Below, piece after piece: positions 24,974-32,845 of a stretch of DNA of 64,000 nucleotides. The notes under the pieces were generated by a model. The model ran no database searches. It saw only the letters and a list, made by a program, of their open reading frames with translations, and had not been told where the DNA came from. The position numbers were made by a program, and so were the translations under genes. Source of the stretch: JANYLB01 sp963837715 (GTDB lineage: Bacteria > Actinomycetota > Acidimicrobiia > IMCC26256 > JANYLB01); contig CAWIOF010000004.1 of assembly GCA_963837715.1 (NCBI GenBank), forward strand, positions 992,001 through 1,056,000, in the 5' to 3' direction. Position 1 is the stretch's first letter, and every line of letters starts with the position of its first letter.

Positions 24974-26389
24974 ATGAGCACGACCGACGAGAAGCGCGTA
25001 CCCGTCTTGGCGCTCGCGGCGATGGCGCTCGGGGTGTTCGTGATCGCGAACGACTTCACCGCGCTCAGCGTCGCGCTCCCGAAGATCGAGTCCGACCTGA
25101 ACACCGACCTCACCACGGTGCAGTGGATCATCAACGCCTACGCCCTGGTGTTCGGTGTGCTCATCGTGACCGGTGGGCGACTCGCCGATCTCTTCGGTCG
25201 CAAACGTGTGTTCATGATCGGCACGACGATCTTCGCTGCGTTCTCGGTGCTCGGCGGGATCGCGCCGAACGTGGAGCTCGTGATCGTCTGCCGGGCCTTC
25301 ATGGGGGTGGGTGGTGCGCTCATGTGGCCGGCCGTGCTCGGGATGACCTACGCGATCCTCCCCGACGACAAAGCCGGCTTCGCGGGCGGGCTGATCCTCG
25401 GCGTCGCGGGATTCGGCAACGCCGTCGGGCCGATGCTCGGCGGGTTCCTCACCGACGAGCTCAGCTGGCGCTGGCTGTTCTTCGTGAACCTGCCGATCGC
25501 GCTGTTCGCGATGTTCGTGACGTGGCGCGAGGTCGACGAGAGCGCGGCCGACTCGGCCGAGCGACGCATCGACTACCTCGGGGTCGCGACGCTCTCCGTC
25601 GCCGTCGTGTCGACGCTGCTCGCGCTCGACGAGGGCACCGACTCCGGGTTCACGTCGCCGGCGATCCTGGGGCTCTTCGCGACCGCGGTCGTGTTCTTCG
25701 TCGCGTTCGCGTTCATCGAGCGTCGACAGGGCGCCGCCGCGCTCATCCCGAGCGACGTGCTCCGGAACTCGGTGTTCGTGGCCGCGTGCGGGGCCGTGTT
25801 GCTGATGTCGGCGATCTTCTTCTCGGCGCTGCTCTTCCTGCCCCAGTTCTTCAGCAAGGACCTCGGGTACTCCGCGATGCGTTCGGGTGCGGGGCTCCTC
25901 CCGATGATGGGGGTCTTCGCGGTCACGTCGTTCGTGGCCGGATCGCTCTACGAACGCCTGGGCGCCAAGGTGATCGTGTCGCTCGGCGCCGCGCTCCTCG
26001 GGATCGGCATCTTCATGCTCTCGTTCATCGAGACCGGGTCGAGCTACGAGTCGCTCGTCGCTGGCATGGTCGTGCTCGGCATCGGGGTCGGCCTGTTCTA
26101 CTCGTCGATCACGACGTCGGCGGTCACCGCGCTGGACCCGTCGCGCTCCAGCCTCGCGGGCGGGATCGTCTACATGTGCCAGATCGCCGGCGGCGCAGTC
26201 GGCCTCGGGTTGAACACGGCGATCGTCGCGTCGGCGTCGAACCTCGCGGAGGGGGTCAGCCTCGCGTTCCGGGTCGACGCCGGCCTCGCGGTCGCCGGGT
26301 TCGTCGTGTCGGTGGTGTTCGTGGGCGGGCGGAAGCCGGCCGAGGGTCACTCGCGTCATCTGCGGTGGCACCACCGCGCCAACGCCTGA
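24974..26389 (+). CDS. MFS drug:H+ antiporter, DHA2 type (14 TM)
   Basis: A 471-residue multidrug-efflux-like transporter with 14 predicted helices. Motif A is GGRLADLFGRKRVF (loop 2-3). The motif D-type region QWIINAYALVFGVLIVTGG and the motif C-like AGFGNAVGPMLGGFLTDELSWRWLFFVN in TM5 point to a drug/proton antiporter. GGAGGAG lies seven bases before the ATG. The gene is divergent from the nitronate monooxygenase, separated by the tandem repeat pair. The substrate is unknown. Confidence 0.9.
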   Translation: MSTTDEKRVPVLALAAMALGVFVIANDFTALSVALPKIESDLNTDLTTVQWIINAYALVFGVLIVTGGRLADLFGRKRVFMIGTTIFAAFSVLGGIAPNVELVIVCRAFMGVGGALMWPAVLGMTYAILPDDKAGFAGGLILGVAGFGNAVGPMLGGFLTDELSWRWLFFVNLPIALFAMFVTWREVDESAADSAERRIDYLGVATLSVAVVSTLLALDEGTDSGFTSPAILGLFATAVVFFVAFAFIERRQGAAALIPSDVLRNSVFVAACGAVLLMSAIFFSALLFLPQFFSKDLGYSAMRSGAGLLPMMGVFAVTSFVAGSLYERLGAKVIVSLGAALLGIGIFMLSFIETGSSYESLVAGMVVLGIGVGLFYSSITTSAVTALDPSRSSLAGGIVYMCQIAGGAVGLGLNTAIVASASNLAEGVSLAFRVDAGLAVAGFVVSVVFVGGRKPAEGHSRHLRWHHRANA

Positions 26390-26418
26390 CCCGATCTCCA
26401 TCCAGCCGCGCGTCCCGG

Positions 26419-26424
26419 TAGCGT
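26419..26424 (+). promoter_or_regulatory. -10 hexamer of a leaderless promoter
   Basis: TAGCGT, six bases before the ATG of the ABC ATPase gene. Confidence 0.55.
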
Positions 26425-26430
26425 TCGTCG

Positions 26431-27153
26431 ATGACCGGTGAGCCCGTGGTCGGCACTGCCGCGGCGCACAATGCGCGCGGCGTGACGATCGCGGCCAGAG
26501 GACTCACCCACGGGTACCAGCGACCCGGTCAACCGGGAATCCTGGTCCTCGACTGCGTCGACGTCGGACTCCACGCCGGTGAGCGCGTCGCGGTCACGGG
26601 TCGGTCGGGTGCGGGCAAGACCACCCTCCTTGCACTCCTCGGAGGTCTGGAGCCTCTGCAACAGGGCTCGTTGCGCGTCGGTGACGACGACCTCGCGAAA
26701 CTCGACGGCGACGCGCTCGCCGAGTACCGGCGCGCCACGGTCGGCTTCGTGTTCCAGCACTTCGGCCTGCTGGGAAGCCTGACCGCGCTCGAGAACGTGC
26801 AGTTGGCGATGGCGGTCGCCGGAGTGCCGAGGCGCCAGAGCGCAGAGCGGGCCCGGGAACTCCTCGACGCCGTGGGACTCGCGGCGCGTGCCGACCACCT
26901 TCCGTCGGCGCTGAGTGGTGGTGAGAGTCAGCGGGTCGCGATCGCGCGTGCGGTCGCGAACGAGCCCCAGTTGCTCCTCGCCGACGAACCGACGGGCAAC
27001 CTCGACGACGAGTCGTCGGCGCTCGTGCTGGATCTCCTCGAGGGCTCCGCCGACGGCCAGGGATGCACCCTCGTCGTCGCGACGCACGACCAGACGGTCG
27101 CAGCACGATGGGACCGTACGCTCGTGCTCGAATCGGGCGGTCTCCGGGCGTGA
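26431..27153 (+). CDS. ABC transporter ATPase, LolD/MacB type
   Basis: A 240-residue nucleotide-binding protein. Walker A GRSGAGKTTL (about 55-64), the Q-loop VFQHFGLLGSLTALENV, the signature LSGGESQRVAIARA and Walker B LLLADEPTGNLD are followed by the H-loop VATHDQ. The sequence belongs to the LolD/MacB/FtsE class, which drives mechanotransmission rather than classical transport. The next gene is the matching FtsX/MacB-type permease, overlapping by four bases. Confidence 0.93.
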   Translation: MTGEPVVGTAAAHNARGVTIAARGLTHGYQRPGQPGILVLDCVDVGLHAGERVAVTGRSGAGKTTLLALLGGLEPLQQGSLRVGDDDLAKLDGDALAEYRRATVGFVFQHFGLLGSLTALENVQLAMAVAGVPRRQSAERARELLDAVGLAARADHLPSALSGGESQRVAIARAVANEPQLLLADEPTGNLDDESSALVLDLLEGSADGQGCTLVVATHDQTVAARWDRTLVLESGGLRA

Positions 27154-28505
27154 CCTGGTCCGACAGCTTCCTCATCGCCATCCGGAGCATTCGCCGTCGG
27201 TTCGGACGGACGGTGCTCACGGTCGCAGCCGTCGCGCTCGCAGCAGCCCTGCTCACCTCCCTGTTGATCGCCGTCGGAGCGGCCCGGAGTCGGGTCTTCG
27301 CGGCGGTCTCCAAGGGTGGACCGCTGACCGGCATCCAGGTGGCGCCGGCTCGGCCCGATTTCGGCCAGCTCGACAGCGATGCGGCCAAGCTGGGCGATCC
27401 CCGTCCGATCGACGAAGCGGCGCGTCGACGCATCTCCGACCTCAGCGGAGTGAAGTCCGTCGTCGGGCTGGTCAGTTCGAGTGTGTTCGTGATCGCGCCG
27501 CCTCCACCCCGGCTGGAGGGCCGGAACCGCGAGGTCAGGCAGGTGCGTCCGTTCCGGGGCGTCCTCACCGGGGTCAACCTGCAACGGGTCGGAGAGCTAC
27601 CGGTGACGGTGCTCGCCGGTCGTCTCCCGACCCCCGCGTCTCTCCACGAGATCGCCGTGACCGACGCGTACCTGCGTGCCGCCGGGTTGCGCAGCACGGA
27701 CGCGAACGCGGTGCTCAACAGCGAGGTCGAGTTCGGTGCCCCGCGCCTGTTCGCCGATGCCGATGGCGGCGAATCGAGGATCCGGGGTCGGTGGACGAGA
27801 ACCACGATTGTCGGAGTCGTCGCGGCGCAGGGTGCTTCCGGCGAGCTCATCGGATCGATCGAGCAGGTGCAGGCGGCCCGGTCGTGGACGGCTGCGAGCG
27901 ACACCGGCGACGATCGAGAAGCGCAACGGTTCGCCGAGGAACTCGCAGGTACGTCGAAGTACAGCGGTCTGTTCGTCGTGACGGAAGGGTTCGACAGCGT
28001 CGGTCCGGTCCGCGCCGCGATCACCAGGATCGGCTTCTCGTCGAGTGCTCCCGAGAGCCTGATCGCCTCGGTCCGTCGCTACAGCCAGGTCGTGGAGATC
28101 GTGCTCACCGCGATCGGCCTCATCGCGCTCGGCATCGCTGCTCTGGGCATCGCCAACGCAATGCTCGCGGCAGTCCGTGAGCGTCGACGGGAGATCGGTG
28201 TGCTCAAGGCCATCGGCGCGCGAGACCGCGACGTCCGGCGGGTGTTCCTGGTCGAGGCCGGACTCCTCGGTGTCGCCGGCGGGCTGGTCGGGACGGTGTT
28301 CGGCTACGGCCTTGCCCGCCTGGTCGGACTCGCGGTGAACAACTACCTCACCGGCCAGGGCCTCACCGGAGTGCGCATCGGACTGCCCCTCGGGATCTTC
28401 GCGGCCGGGATCGCGGGTTCGGGGGTCCTTGCGCTCGTCGCGGGCACCCTCCCGGCGCAGCGGGCGGCGCGGCTCCCCGCCCGCCAGGCGATGGGCGACG
28501 GATGA
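27150..28505 (+). CDS. FtsX/MacB-like ABC permease
   Basis: A 451-residue membrane protein with the four-helix MacB/FtsX plan: TM1 near residues 19-42, a large extracytoplasmic domain (about 45-310), then TM2-TM4 (about 313-340, 364-390 and 410-435). The coupling segment AVRERRREIGVLKAIGARDRDV after TM2 is diagnostic. The GTG start is shared with the ATPase stop. No MacA-type periplasmic adaptor is present, but the gene is followed by a small lipoprotein that may serve as an external partner. Confidence 0.9.
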   Translation: MTWSDSFLIAIRSIRRRFGRTVLTVAAVALAAALLTSLLIAVGAARSRVFAAVSKGGPLTGIQVAPARPDFGQLDSDAAKLGDPRPIDEAARRRISDLSGVKSVVGLVSSSVFVIAPPPPRLEGRNREVRQVRPFRGVLTGVNLQRVGELPVTVLAGRLPTPASLHEIAVTDAYLRAAGLRSTDANAVLNSEVEFGAPRLFADADGGESRIRGRWTRTTIVGVVAAQGASGELIGSIEQVQAARSWTAASDTGDDREAQRFAEELAGTSKYSGLFVVTEGFDSVGPVRAAITRIGFSSSAPESLIASVRRYSQVVEIVLTAIGLIALGIAALGIANAMLAAVRERRREIGVLKAIGARDRDVRRVFLVEAGLLGVAGGLVGTVFGYGLARLVGLAVNNYLTGQGLTGVRIGLPLGIFAAGIAGSGVLALVAGTLPAQRAARLPARQAMGDG

Positions 28506-29119
28506 CGACGCGCCGAGCGGCGGCCCTCTGCGTCGGCGCGGTCGCCGTGCTCGTCGGGTTGACCGGCTGCGACGACACCGTGGTGGCGGAGCCCGCACGT
28601 GAAGCACGCGGACCGAGCACGGTCTATGTGGCACTCGGCGGCGACGACGTGTTCGGCGGCCGGCGCGGGCTCGTGAGTGGCTGGCCCCAGGTCCTGTTCC
28701 GCACCGCGCTTCCGATCACCACGACGTTCGTCAATCTCGCGGATGAGCGGGAAGGCGTCGAAGAGGTCCTGCGGCGGCAGGTCGAACCCGCTCGCGCGCT
28801 CCGCCCCGACCTCGTGACGATCACCGTGCTCGACGACGCCGAGCGCGGTACCGACCCCGCGGTCGTCGAATCGAGTCTCGAGACTGCCGTTGCCCGGTTG
28901 CGCGACGGAACCGGGACGCGGGTCGTGCTCGGGATGCTTCCCCCTGACAGCGCGTCTCCCGAAGTCGTCGCGCAGCTCAACGCTGCGATCGCTCAGGCCG
29001 CGGCGGTGAGCGGAGCGTCGATCGCAGACCTCTCAGGCGTGCAGTCGACTGATCCTGCGGTACGCGGTACGGAGACGGCGGCCGCGTTCGCGGCCGCCAT
29101 CCGATCCGCCCGCTCCTGA
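28502..29119 (+). CDS. Lipoprotein with degenerate SGNH-hydrolase-like fold
   Basis: A 205-residue lipoprotein: hydrophobic signal, lipobox VGLTGC (Cys at residue 23), then TVYVALGGDDVFGGRRG, which aligns with the block I of SGNH/GDSL hydrolases (usually ALGDSxxxG). The catalytic Ser position is Asp here, and the C-terminal Asp-x-x-His block is not evident. The protein is probably non-enzymatic, for example a ligand-binding partner of the ABC permease. The fold assignment rests on this block and the Rossmann-like alternation that follows (LVTITVLDDAE; RVVLGMLPPD). Its ATG overlaps the permease stop. Confidence 0.7.
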   Translation: MTTRRAAALCVGAVAVLVGLTGCDDTVVAEPAREARGPSTVYVALGGDDVFGGRRGLVSGWPQVLFRTALPITTTFVNLADEREGVEEVLRRQVEPARALRPDLVTITVLDDAERGTDPAVVESSLETAVARLRDGTGTRVVLGMLPPDSASPEVVAQLNAAIAQAAAVSGASIADLSGVQSTDPAVRGTETAAAFAAAIRSARS

Positions 29120-29170
29120 CGGCAGGGGCAGACGGGGTGGATCACGAGTTCCCCGAGGTCCCGACCCAGG

Positions 29171-29656
29171 TCAGGAGATCCGGTCCCGCCGTGCGGCGAT
29201 CGCCCCGAGCCAGACGAGTATCACGAGCCAGACGACCCCGACCACAGTGGCCACCGCGGTCGAGTAGTCGAGGGGGAGCACCGTGGTGTTGCCGATTGCC
29301 ACGTCCCTCCCGTACCCGCGCAACGGCGCCCACCCGACGGCGAGCACGATCGCGGTCGCGAACAGTCCGGCCTGGACGGGGAGACGCCACGGGCGGGGGA
29401 TGATCCGGGCGACGACCACGCCGACGAGCAATGCCACCGGCGCGATGACCAGGTCGTGGAGCAGGTCGGCGCCGATGAACCACTTCGCGAACTCGAGCGG
29501 CTGCGTGGCCTTCGAGTTGTCGAACAGGCCCCGAAGGCCGAATGCCATGATCCCGATCCCGATCGTGGCCGCGATCCAGAAGACTGCGCCGCTCGGCGCT
29601 TCGTCGCCGGTGACCGGATCGACGGGATCGGGCGTCAGCTCAGCGGACGACGACAC
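29171..29656 (-). CDS. Unknown four-helix membrane protein
   Basis: A 161-residue protein with helices near residues 26-45, 64-84, 93-112 and 130-152. A short acidic N-terminus precedes the first helix. Its start overlaps the end of the Mo-oxidoreductase gene by 17 bp, making it the last gene of the six-gene operon. The family is not recognised. A His in the second helix (LLHDLVIAP) could bind haem, but this is speculation. Confidence 0.65.
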   Translation of the reverse strand: MSSSAELTPDPVDPVTGDEAPSGAVFWIAATIGIGIMAFGLRGLFDNSKATQPLEFAKWFIGADLLHDLVIAPVALLVGVVVARIIPRPWRLPVQAGLFATAIVLAVGWAPLRGYGRDVAIGNTTVLPLDYSTAVATVVGVVWLVILVWLGAIAARRDRIS

Positions 29657-30287
29657 GGGTCACCCACTTCGTCTGCATCACACCAGGACGGTTCGGGCCG
29701 ATGAGGCGCAGCGGATATCCGTGATCCGGTGCGAGCGGCTGGTCGTTCACGAGCAACGCGAGCAGGGTGTCGGGGTCGTGCGCCTGCCAGGGGTTCAGAT
29801 CTGAGGATCGATAGCTCCGGCGCTGCTGGAGTGATTCCACACGCACCTCCGCGTCGGGGGCGGCGCCGGCCATGTCGAGGAGATCCCGGACCCGTATGCC
29901 CGTCCACCGCTGGGTCGAGCTCCAGCCCTCGACGCACGCAATGGGGAGCACCGCCGAATGTTGGGACATCGCGCGGAGTTGGTCGAGATCGAACGTGAGG
30001 TCTTCGCGGACGCGACCGGTGACCGTGAGGCGGTAGTCGGGCGACTGCGACGACTCGAGCACCCCTGCTGTCCGCGCGGTGCGGTTCACGGGAAATCCCT
30101 GCGGACCGACGTCGGGGCGTCGGGGAGCGAGGAGTGCGAGCTTGCGGAGGGGGGAGAACGTCTGGCCGACGGTGAACAAGGTCAGCAGGGCACTCGTTCC
30201 GAAGACGGCGCCCAGGAAGCGCCGACGATCGAGAGCGTCCGCGTCGGGAGCCGGATCGGTCGGTTCGGTCGGCTGCTCGCCGTTCAC
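29640..30287 (-). CDS. Sulfite-oxidase-family molybdopterin oxidoreductase
   Basis: A 215-residue Mo-cofactor enzyme of the sulfite oxidase/MsrP (YedY) fold. The N-terminus DRRRFLGAVFGTSALLTLF is a Tat-like signal or anchor. The Mo-ligating Cys lies in LPIACVEGWSSTQRW, followed by TGIRVRDLLDMAG. The C-terminal GPNRPGVMQTKWVTRV is also family-typical. The GTG start overlaps the stop of the cytochrome b-type gene, its likely electron donor or acceptor in the membrane. The reaction is unknown; MsrP-like sulfoxide reduction or an oxidation are both possible. Confidence 0.88.
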   Translation of the reverse strand: MNGEQPTEPTDPAPDADALDRRRFLGAVFGTSALLTLFTVGQTFSPLRKLALLAPRRPDVGPQGFPVNRTARTAGVLESSQSPDYRLTVTGRVREDLTFDLDQLRAMSQHSAVLPIACVEGWSSTQRWTGIRVRDLLDMAGAAPDAEVRVESLQQRRSYRSSDLNPWQAHDPDTLLALLVNDQPLAPDHGYPLRLIGPNRPGVMQTKWVTRVVVR

Positions 30288-30817
30288 GACTTGCGACCCA
30301 CTACCCGTCGGGTGGTGCTGAACTTGGCGCCGATGTGCACGACGAGTGCGCCGATCGTGATCCACGCGGCCCAGTAGTGCGCGGCCCGGAAGTTGAACTC
30401 CCAGGGATACCAGAGGTTGATGTTGGCGAGGCCGGTGAAGAGCATGAACAACCCGCCGCCGATGAGCGGGAGCAGGCTGACCCTCGCGATGAGGTGCGCG
30501 ACGTTCTCGAACGGTGGCCACGAGAACAACTTCGGGTAGACGACCCAGAGCTTCGCGAACAGGAGCGGGATGGTGGCGATGCCGGTAGCGACGTGGAGGC
30601 CCTGCGTGACCCGATAGAGACCTGCGGGACGCGACGGGAGACGGAACCAATCGGTCGGGTTCTGGGCGAGGTGCGAGAAGAGACCCGTGGCGAAGCACAC
30701 CGTGAACGAGATGCCGAGTGCGATGCCGAGGATCGCTGCGAGCCGCTCGTCGTGCAATGGGCTCGTGAAGCTGCCGTCCCGGAACGGAGGCCGGTCGAGC
30801 ACCGCCGGGAGCTTCAT
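30284..30817 (-). CDS. Cytochrome b-type membrane subunit for the Mo enzyme
   Basis: A 177-residue protein with four helices (about 28-50, 70-92, 105-126 and 143-163). Candidate haem ligands are His in TQGLHVATG (helix 2) and the two His of RAAHYWAAWITIGALVVHIGAK (helix 4 region), a layout seen in cytochrome b561-like and YedZ-like partners of Mo oxidoreductases. It overlaps the oxidoreductase gene by four bases. Transfer of electrons between the quinone pool and the Mo enzyme is inferred. Confidence 0.8.
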   Translation of the reverse strand: MKLPAVLDRPPFRDGSFTSPLHDERLAAILGIALGISFTVCFATGLFSHLAQNPTDWFRLPSRPAGLYRVTQGLHVATGIATIPLLFAKLWVVYPKLFSWPPFENVAHLIARVSLLPLIGGGLFMLFTGLANINLWYPWEFNFRAAHYWAAWITIGALVVHIGAKFSTTRRVVGRKS

Positions 30818-30833
30818 CGACTCAGGTCTCGCA

Positions 30834-31424
30834 TCAGCTCACGCGTCGCGTCAGCCAGGCGAACGGGCGTCGGGCGTCGTCCCAGCTCTCCACGATCCGC
30901 AGACCCGCTCGGTCGGCGTGTTCGCCGAGTCCTTCGATGCCGACGTGCGCCCACGAGAACCAGGGCCCGACGGAGTCGCCGGCCTCGAAACGGACCTGCT
31001 CGACGTGGGTGGTGCCGTCGATGGCGAGTTCCACGAGGAGTCGACCACCGGGACGGAGGAGCGAGGTCACCCGGCGGAGCAGCGTGACCGGGCATCCACC
31101 GATCCCGACGTTGCCGTCGAGCAGCAGTGCGGTGCCCCAACGTCCGGCGCCGGGGACCCGATCGAAGATCGAGCGTCGGAGCACCGGCGCGCCCTGCCGG
31201 CGGGCCAGCTCGATCGCCGGCGGGGAGATGTCGATGCCGAGCGCGACCACCCCCGCCCGCGCGAGGGCGAGCACGTGCCGACCGGGCCCACAGCCGACAT
31301 CGAGCACGGGTCCGTCGACTCGCATGAGGAGCCGTTCGTCGGCCGGCGAGGGCTGAGCGAGCCACCGGTGGGCGGGGAGCGGCAGCACTCGTCCGTCGGT
31401 GCTCCGGAGGCAGGTGGTGATCAC
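30834..31424 (-). CDS. Class I SAM-dependent methyltransferase
   Basis: A 196-residue Rossmann-fold methyltransferase. Motif I VLDVGCGPGRHVLAL (about 50-64), motif II GIDISPPAIELARRQG and a late PGGRLLVEL are clear. The GTG start is shared with the stop of the DUF2064 gene, and the cytochrome b gene follows after 16 bp. The substrate is unknown; the neighbours (two glycosyltransferase-fold proteins and a Mo enzyme) suggest a small glycosylated or lipid-linked compound. Confidence 0.85.
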   Translation of the reverse strand: MITTCLRSTDGRVLPLPAHRWLAQPSPADERLLMRVDGPVLDVGCGPGRHVLALARAGVVALGIDISPPAIELARRQGAPVLRRSIFDRVPGAGRWGTALLLDGNVGIGGCPVTLLRRVTSLLRPGGRLLVELAIDGTTHVEQVRFEAGDSVGPWFSWAHVGIEGLGEHADRAGLRIVESWDDARRPFAWLTRRVS

Positions 31425-32097
31425 GCCGCGTCCTGCGACTCGTCGATCGCGATCTCGGCTCGCACGTCGGCGAACGTCTTCGCGAACCGGGAATGGGGGA
31501 TGTCCCGGGCGACACGGCGCGCGTCGTCGTAGCTGTCGACGTCGAGCAGCTCGGGCAGCAGCGCGGGAATCGAACCGCGCGCGCAGAGTCGGTCGTGCTG
31601 TCGTGCCCCGGTTTCGACGGTGCTCATCGGGACTCCGAGAAACACGTGCGGGTCGAGCGCGGCGGAGGCCGAGGGCCCACCACCCTCCGTCGGTCGAGAG
31701 TCCGAGCACCGATCCGTTCGGCCATCGCAGGAGCTCGCGGGACGCCTCGGTCAGGAGTTCCGGTGTGACCTGGGGAGTGTCCATGCCGATGAGCAGCGCC
31801 GGTCCGTCGACTCCGGCGAACGCGTGCGCGAGTCGTTCGTCGAGACCTCCCTCGCACTGCGGGACCACATCGAACCCGTCGGGGAGCCATGCTCCCGGGT
31901 TGCCGTCGAGGGCGACGACGCGCCGCGACCGCGGGTGTCTGCGCGACGGTGGTGATCGTGTCGTGGAGTGCCGCCGCCGCGAGGCGCGCGGCCTGTCCTG
32001 GTGTGCAGGGTGGACACAGGCGGGTCTTCACCCTCCCGGGGACCGGCTCCTTCGCGATCACGATCAACGTGACCTCCGACGTTGCGGTCTGGCTCAT
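31421..32097 (-). CDS. DUF2064/TIGR04282-type GT-A-fold transferase, two +1 frameshifts
   Basis: Three consecutive frames join into one protein of about 225 residues. It begins MSQTATSEVTLIVIAKEPVPGRVKTRL, the nucleotide-binding start of GT-A-fold nucleotidyl/glycosyltransferases of the DUF2064 family. It continues one base on (about 31925) through GPALLIGMDTPQV (DxD-like) and STDGGWWALGL. After a second shift (about 31670) it ends with DPHVFLGVPMSTVETGARQ and the C-terminal helices. Each break is cured by removing one base of a short G or C run. The ATG overlaps the stop of the GT2 gene. The family pairs with GT2 and methyltransferase genes in many genomes; the product is unknown. Confidence 0.75.
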
Positions 32098-32732
32098 CGC
32101 AGCAACCGGGCCATGTCGTGCACCGCACGAGCCGTTCCTGCGACGGTCCCGGTCACCTTGGAGCGTCCGATGCGCGGCGCGTATCCGACGGTGACCTCAC
32201 GGATCCGCCAACCTTTGGCTTCGGCGCGCAAGACCATCTCGAGCGGCCATCCGAAGCGGCGGTCCTGGAGGCCGAGCGCGAGCAGCGACTCGCGGCGCGC
32301 AGCTCGCATCGGCCCGAGGTCGCGGAGGCGGATGCCGCTCCGTCGACGCAACTCCCACACGAGGACACGATTCGCCAGCTGCGCGTGGAGAGGCCACGCG
32401 CGCGACGCCGTTCGGGCACCGAGAACGAGATCGGCGTCGCCGGCGAGCACCGGATCGACGACGTGGTCGAGGTCTGCACCGGTGAACGATCCGTCGCAGT
32501 CCATGAAGCAGACGACGTCGCTGGTCGCGGCCCGCAGGCCGGCCCAACAAGCCGCCCCGAAGCCGCGCTGCGCTTCCGCGATCACTTCGGCGCCGTGGTC
32601 GCGGGCAACGCTCGCCGAGCCGTCGGTTGAACCGTTGTCGACGACGATCGCGCGGAAACGCGCGGGCAGCGACGCCAGCACGCTCGGGATAGCGTCGACC
32701 TCATCGAGTACCGGGAGCACGACGTCGATCAC
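32094..32732 (-). CDS. Family 2 glycosyltransferase (DPM/DPG-synthase-like)
   Basis: A 212-residue inverting GT2. The N-terminal VVLPVLDEVDAIPSVLASLP and IVVDNGSTDGS form the UDP/GDP-sugar site, and the metal-binding motif is FMDCDGSF. The GxGGACWAGL-like QRGFGAACWAGLRAA and the later GPMRAARRE and GWPLEMVLRAEAKGWRI segments resemble dolichol-phosphate-sugar synthases. No transmembrane helices are present. It heads the operon; its GTG lies seven bases after a minus-strand TACGTT hexamer. Confidence 0.9.
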   Translation of the reverse strand: MIDVVLPVLDEVDAIPSVLASLPARFRAIVVDNGSTDGSASVARDHGAEVIAEAQRGFGAACWAGLRAATSDVVCFMDCDGSFTGADLDHVVDPVLAGDADLVLGARTASRAWPLHAQLANRVLVWELRRRSGIRLRDLGPMRAARRESLLALGLQDRRFGWPLEMVLRAEAKGWRIREVTVGYAPRIGRSKVTGTVAGTARAVHDMARLLR

Positions 32733-32739
32733 GGTGACG

Positions 32740-32745
32740 AACGTA
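32740..32745 (-). promoter_or_regulatory. -10 hexamer of the six-gene operon
   Basis: TACGTT, seven bases before the GTG at 32732. Confidence 0.5.
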
Positions 32746-32833
32746 CCGTGGACGGGCGAGCTTCAACCGGGTTTCGTGCTTACGATTCGCGAAACACGGC
32801 CTCGCTGCGCCGGGTGTGGTCATCGCGCATCGA

Positions 32834-32839
32834 TACCCT
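32834..32839 (+). promoter_or_regulatory. -10 hexamer of a leaderless promoter
   Basis: TACCCT, six bases before the GTG at 32846. Confidence 0.55.
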
Positions 32840-32845
32840 GGACTC

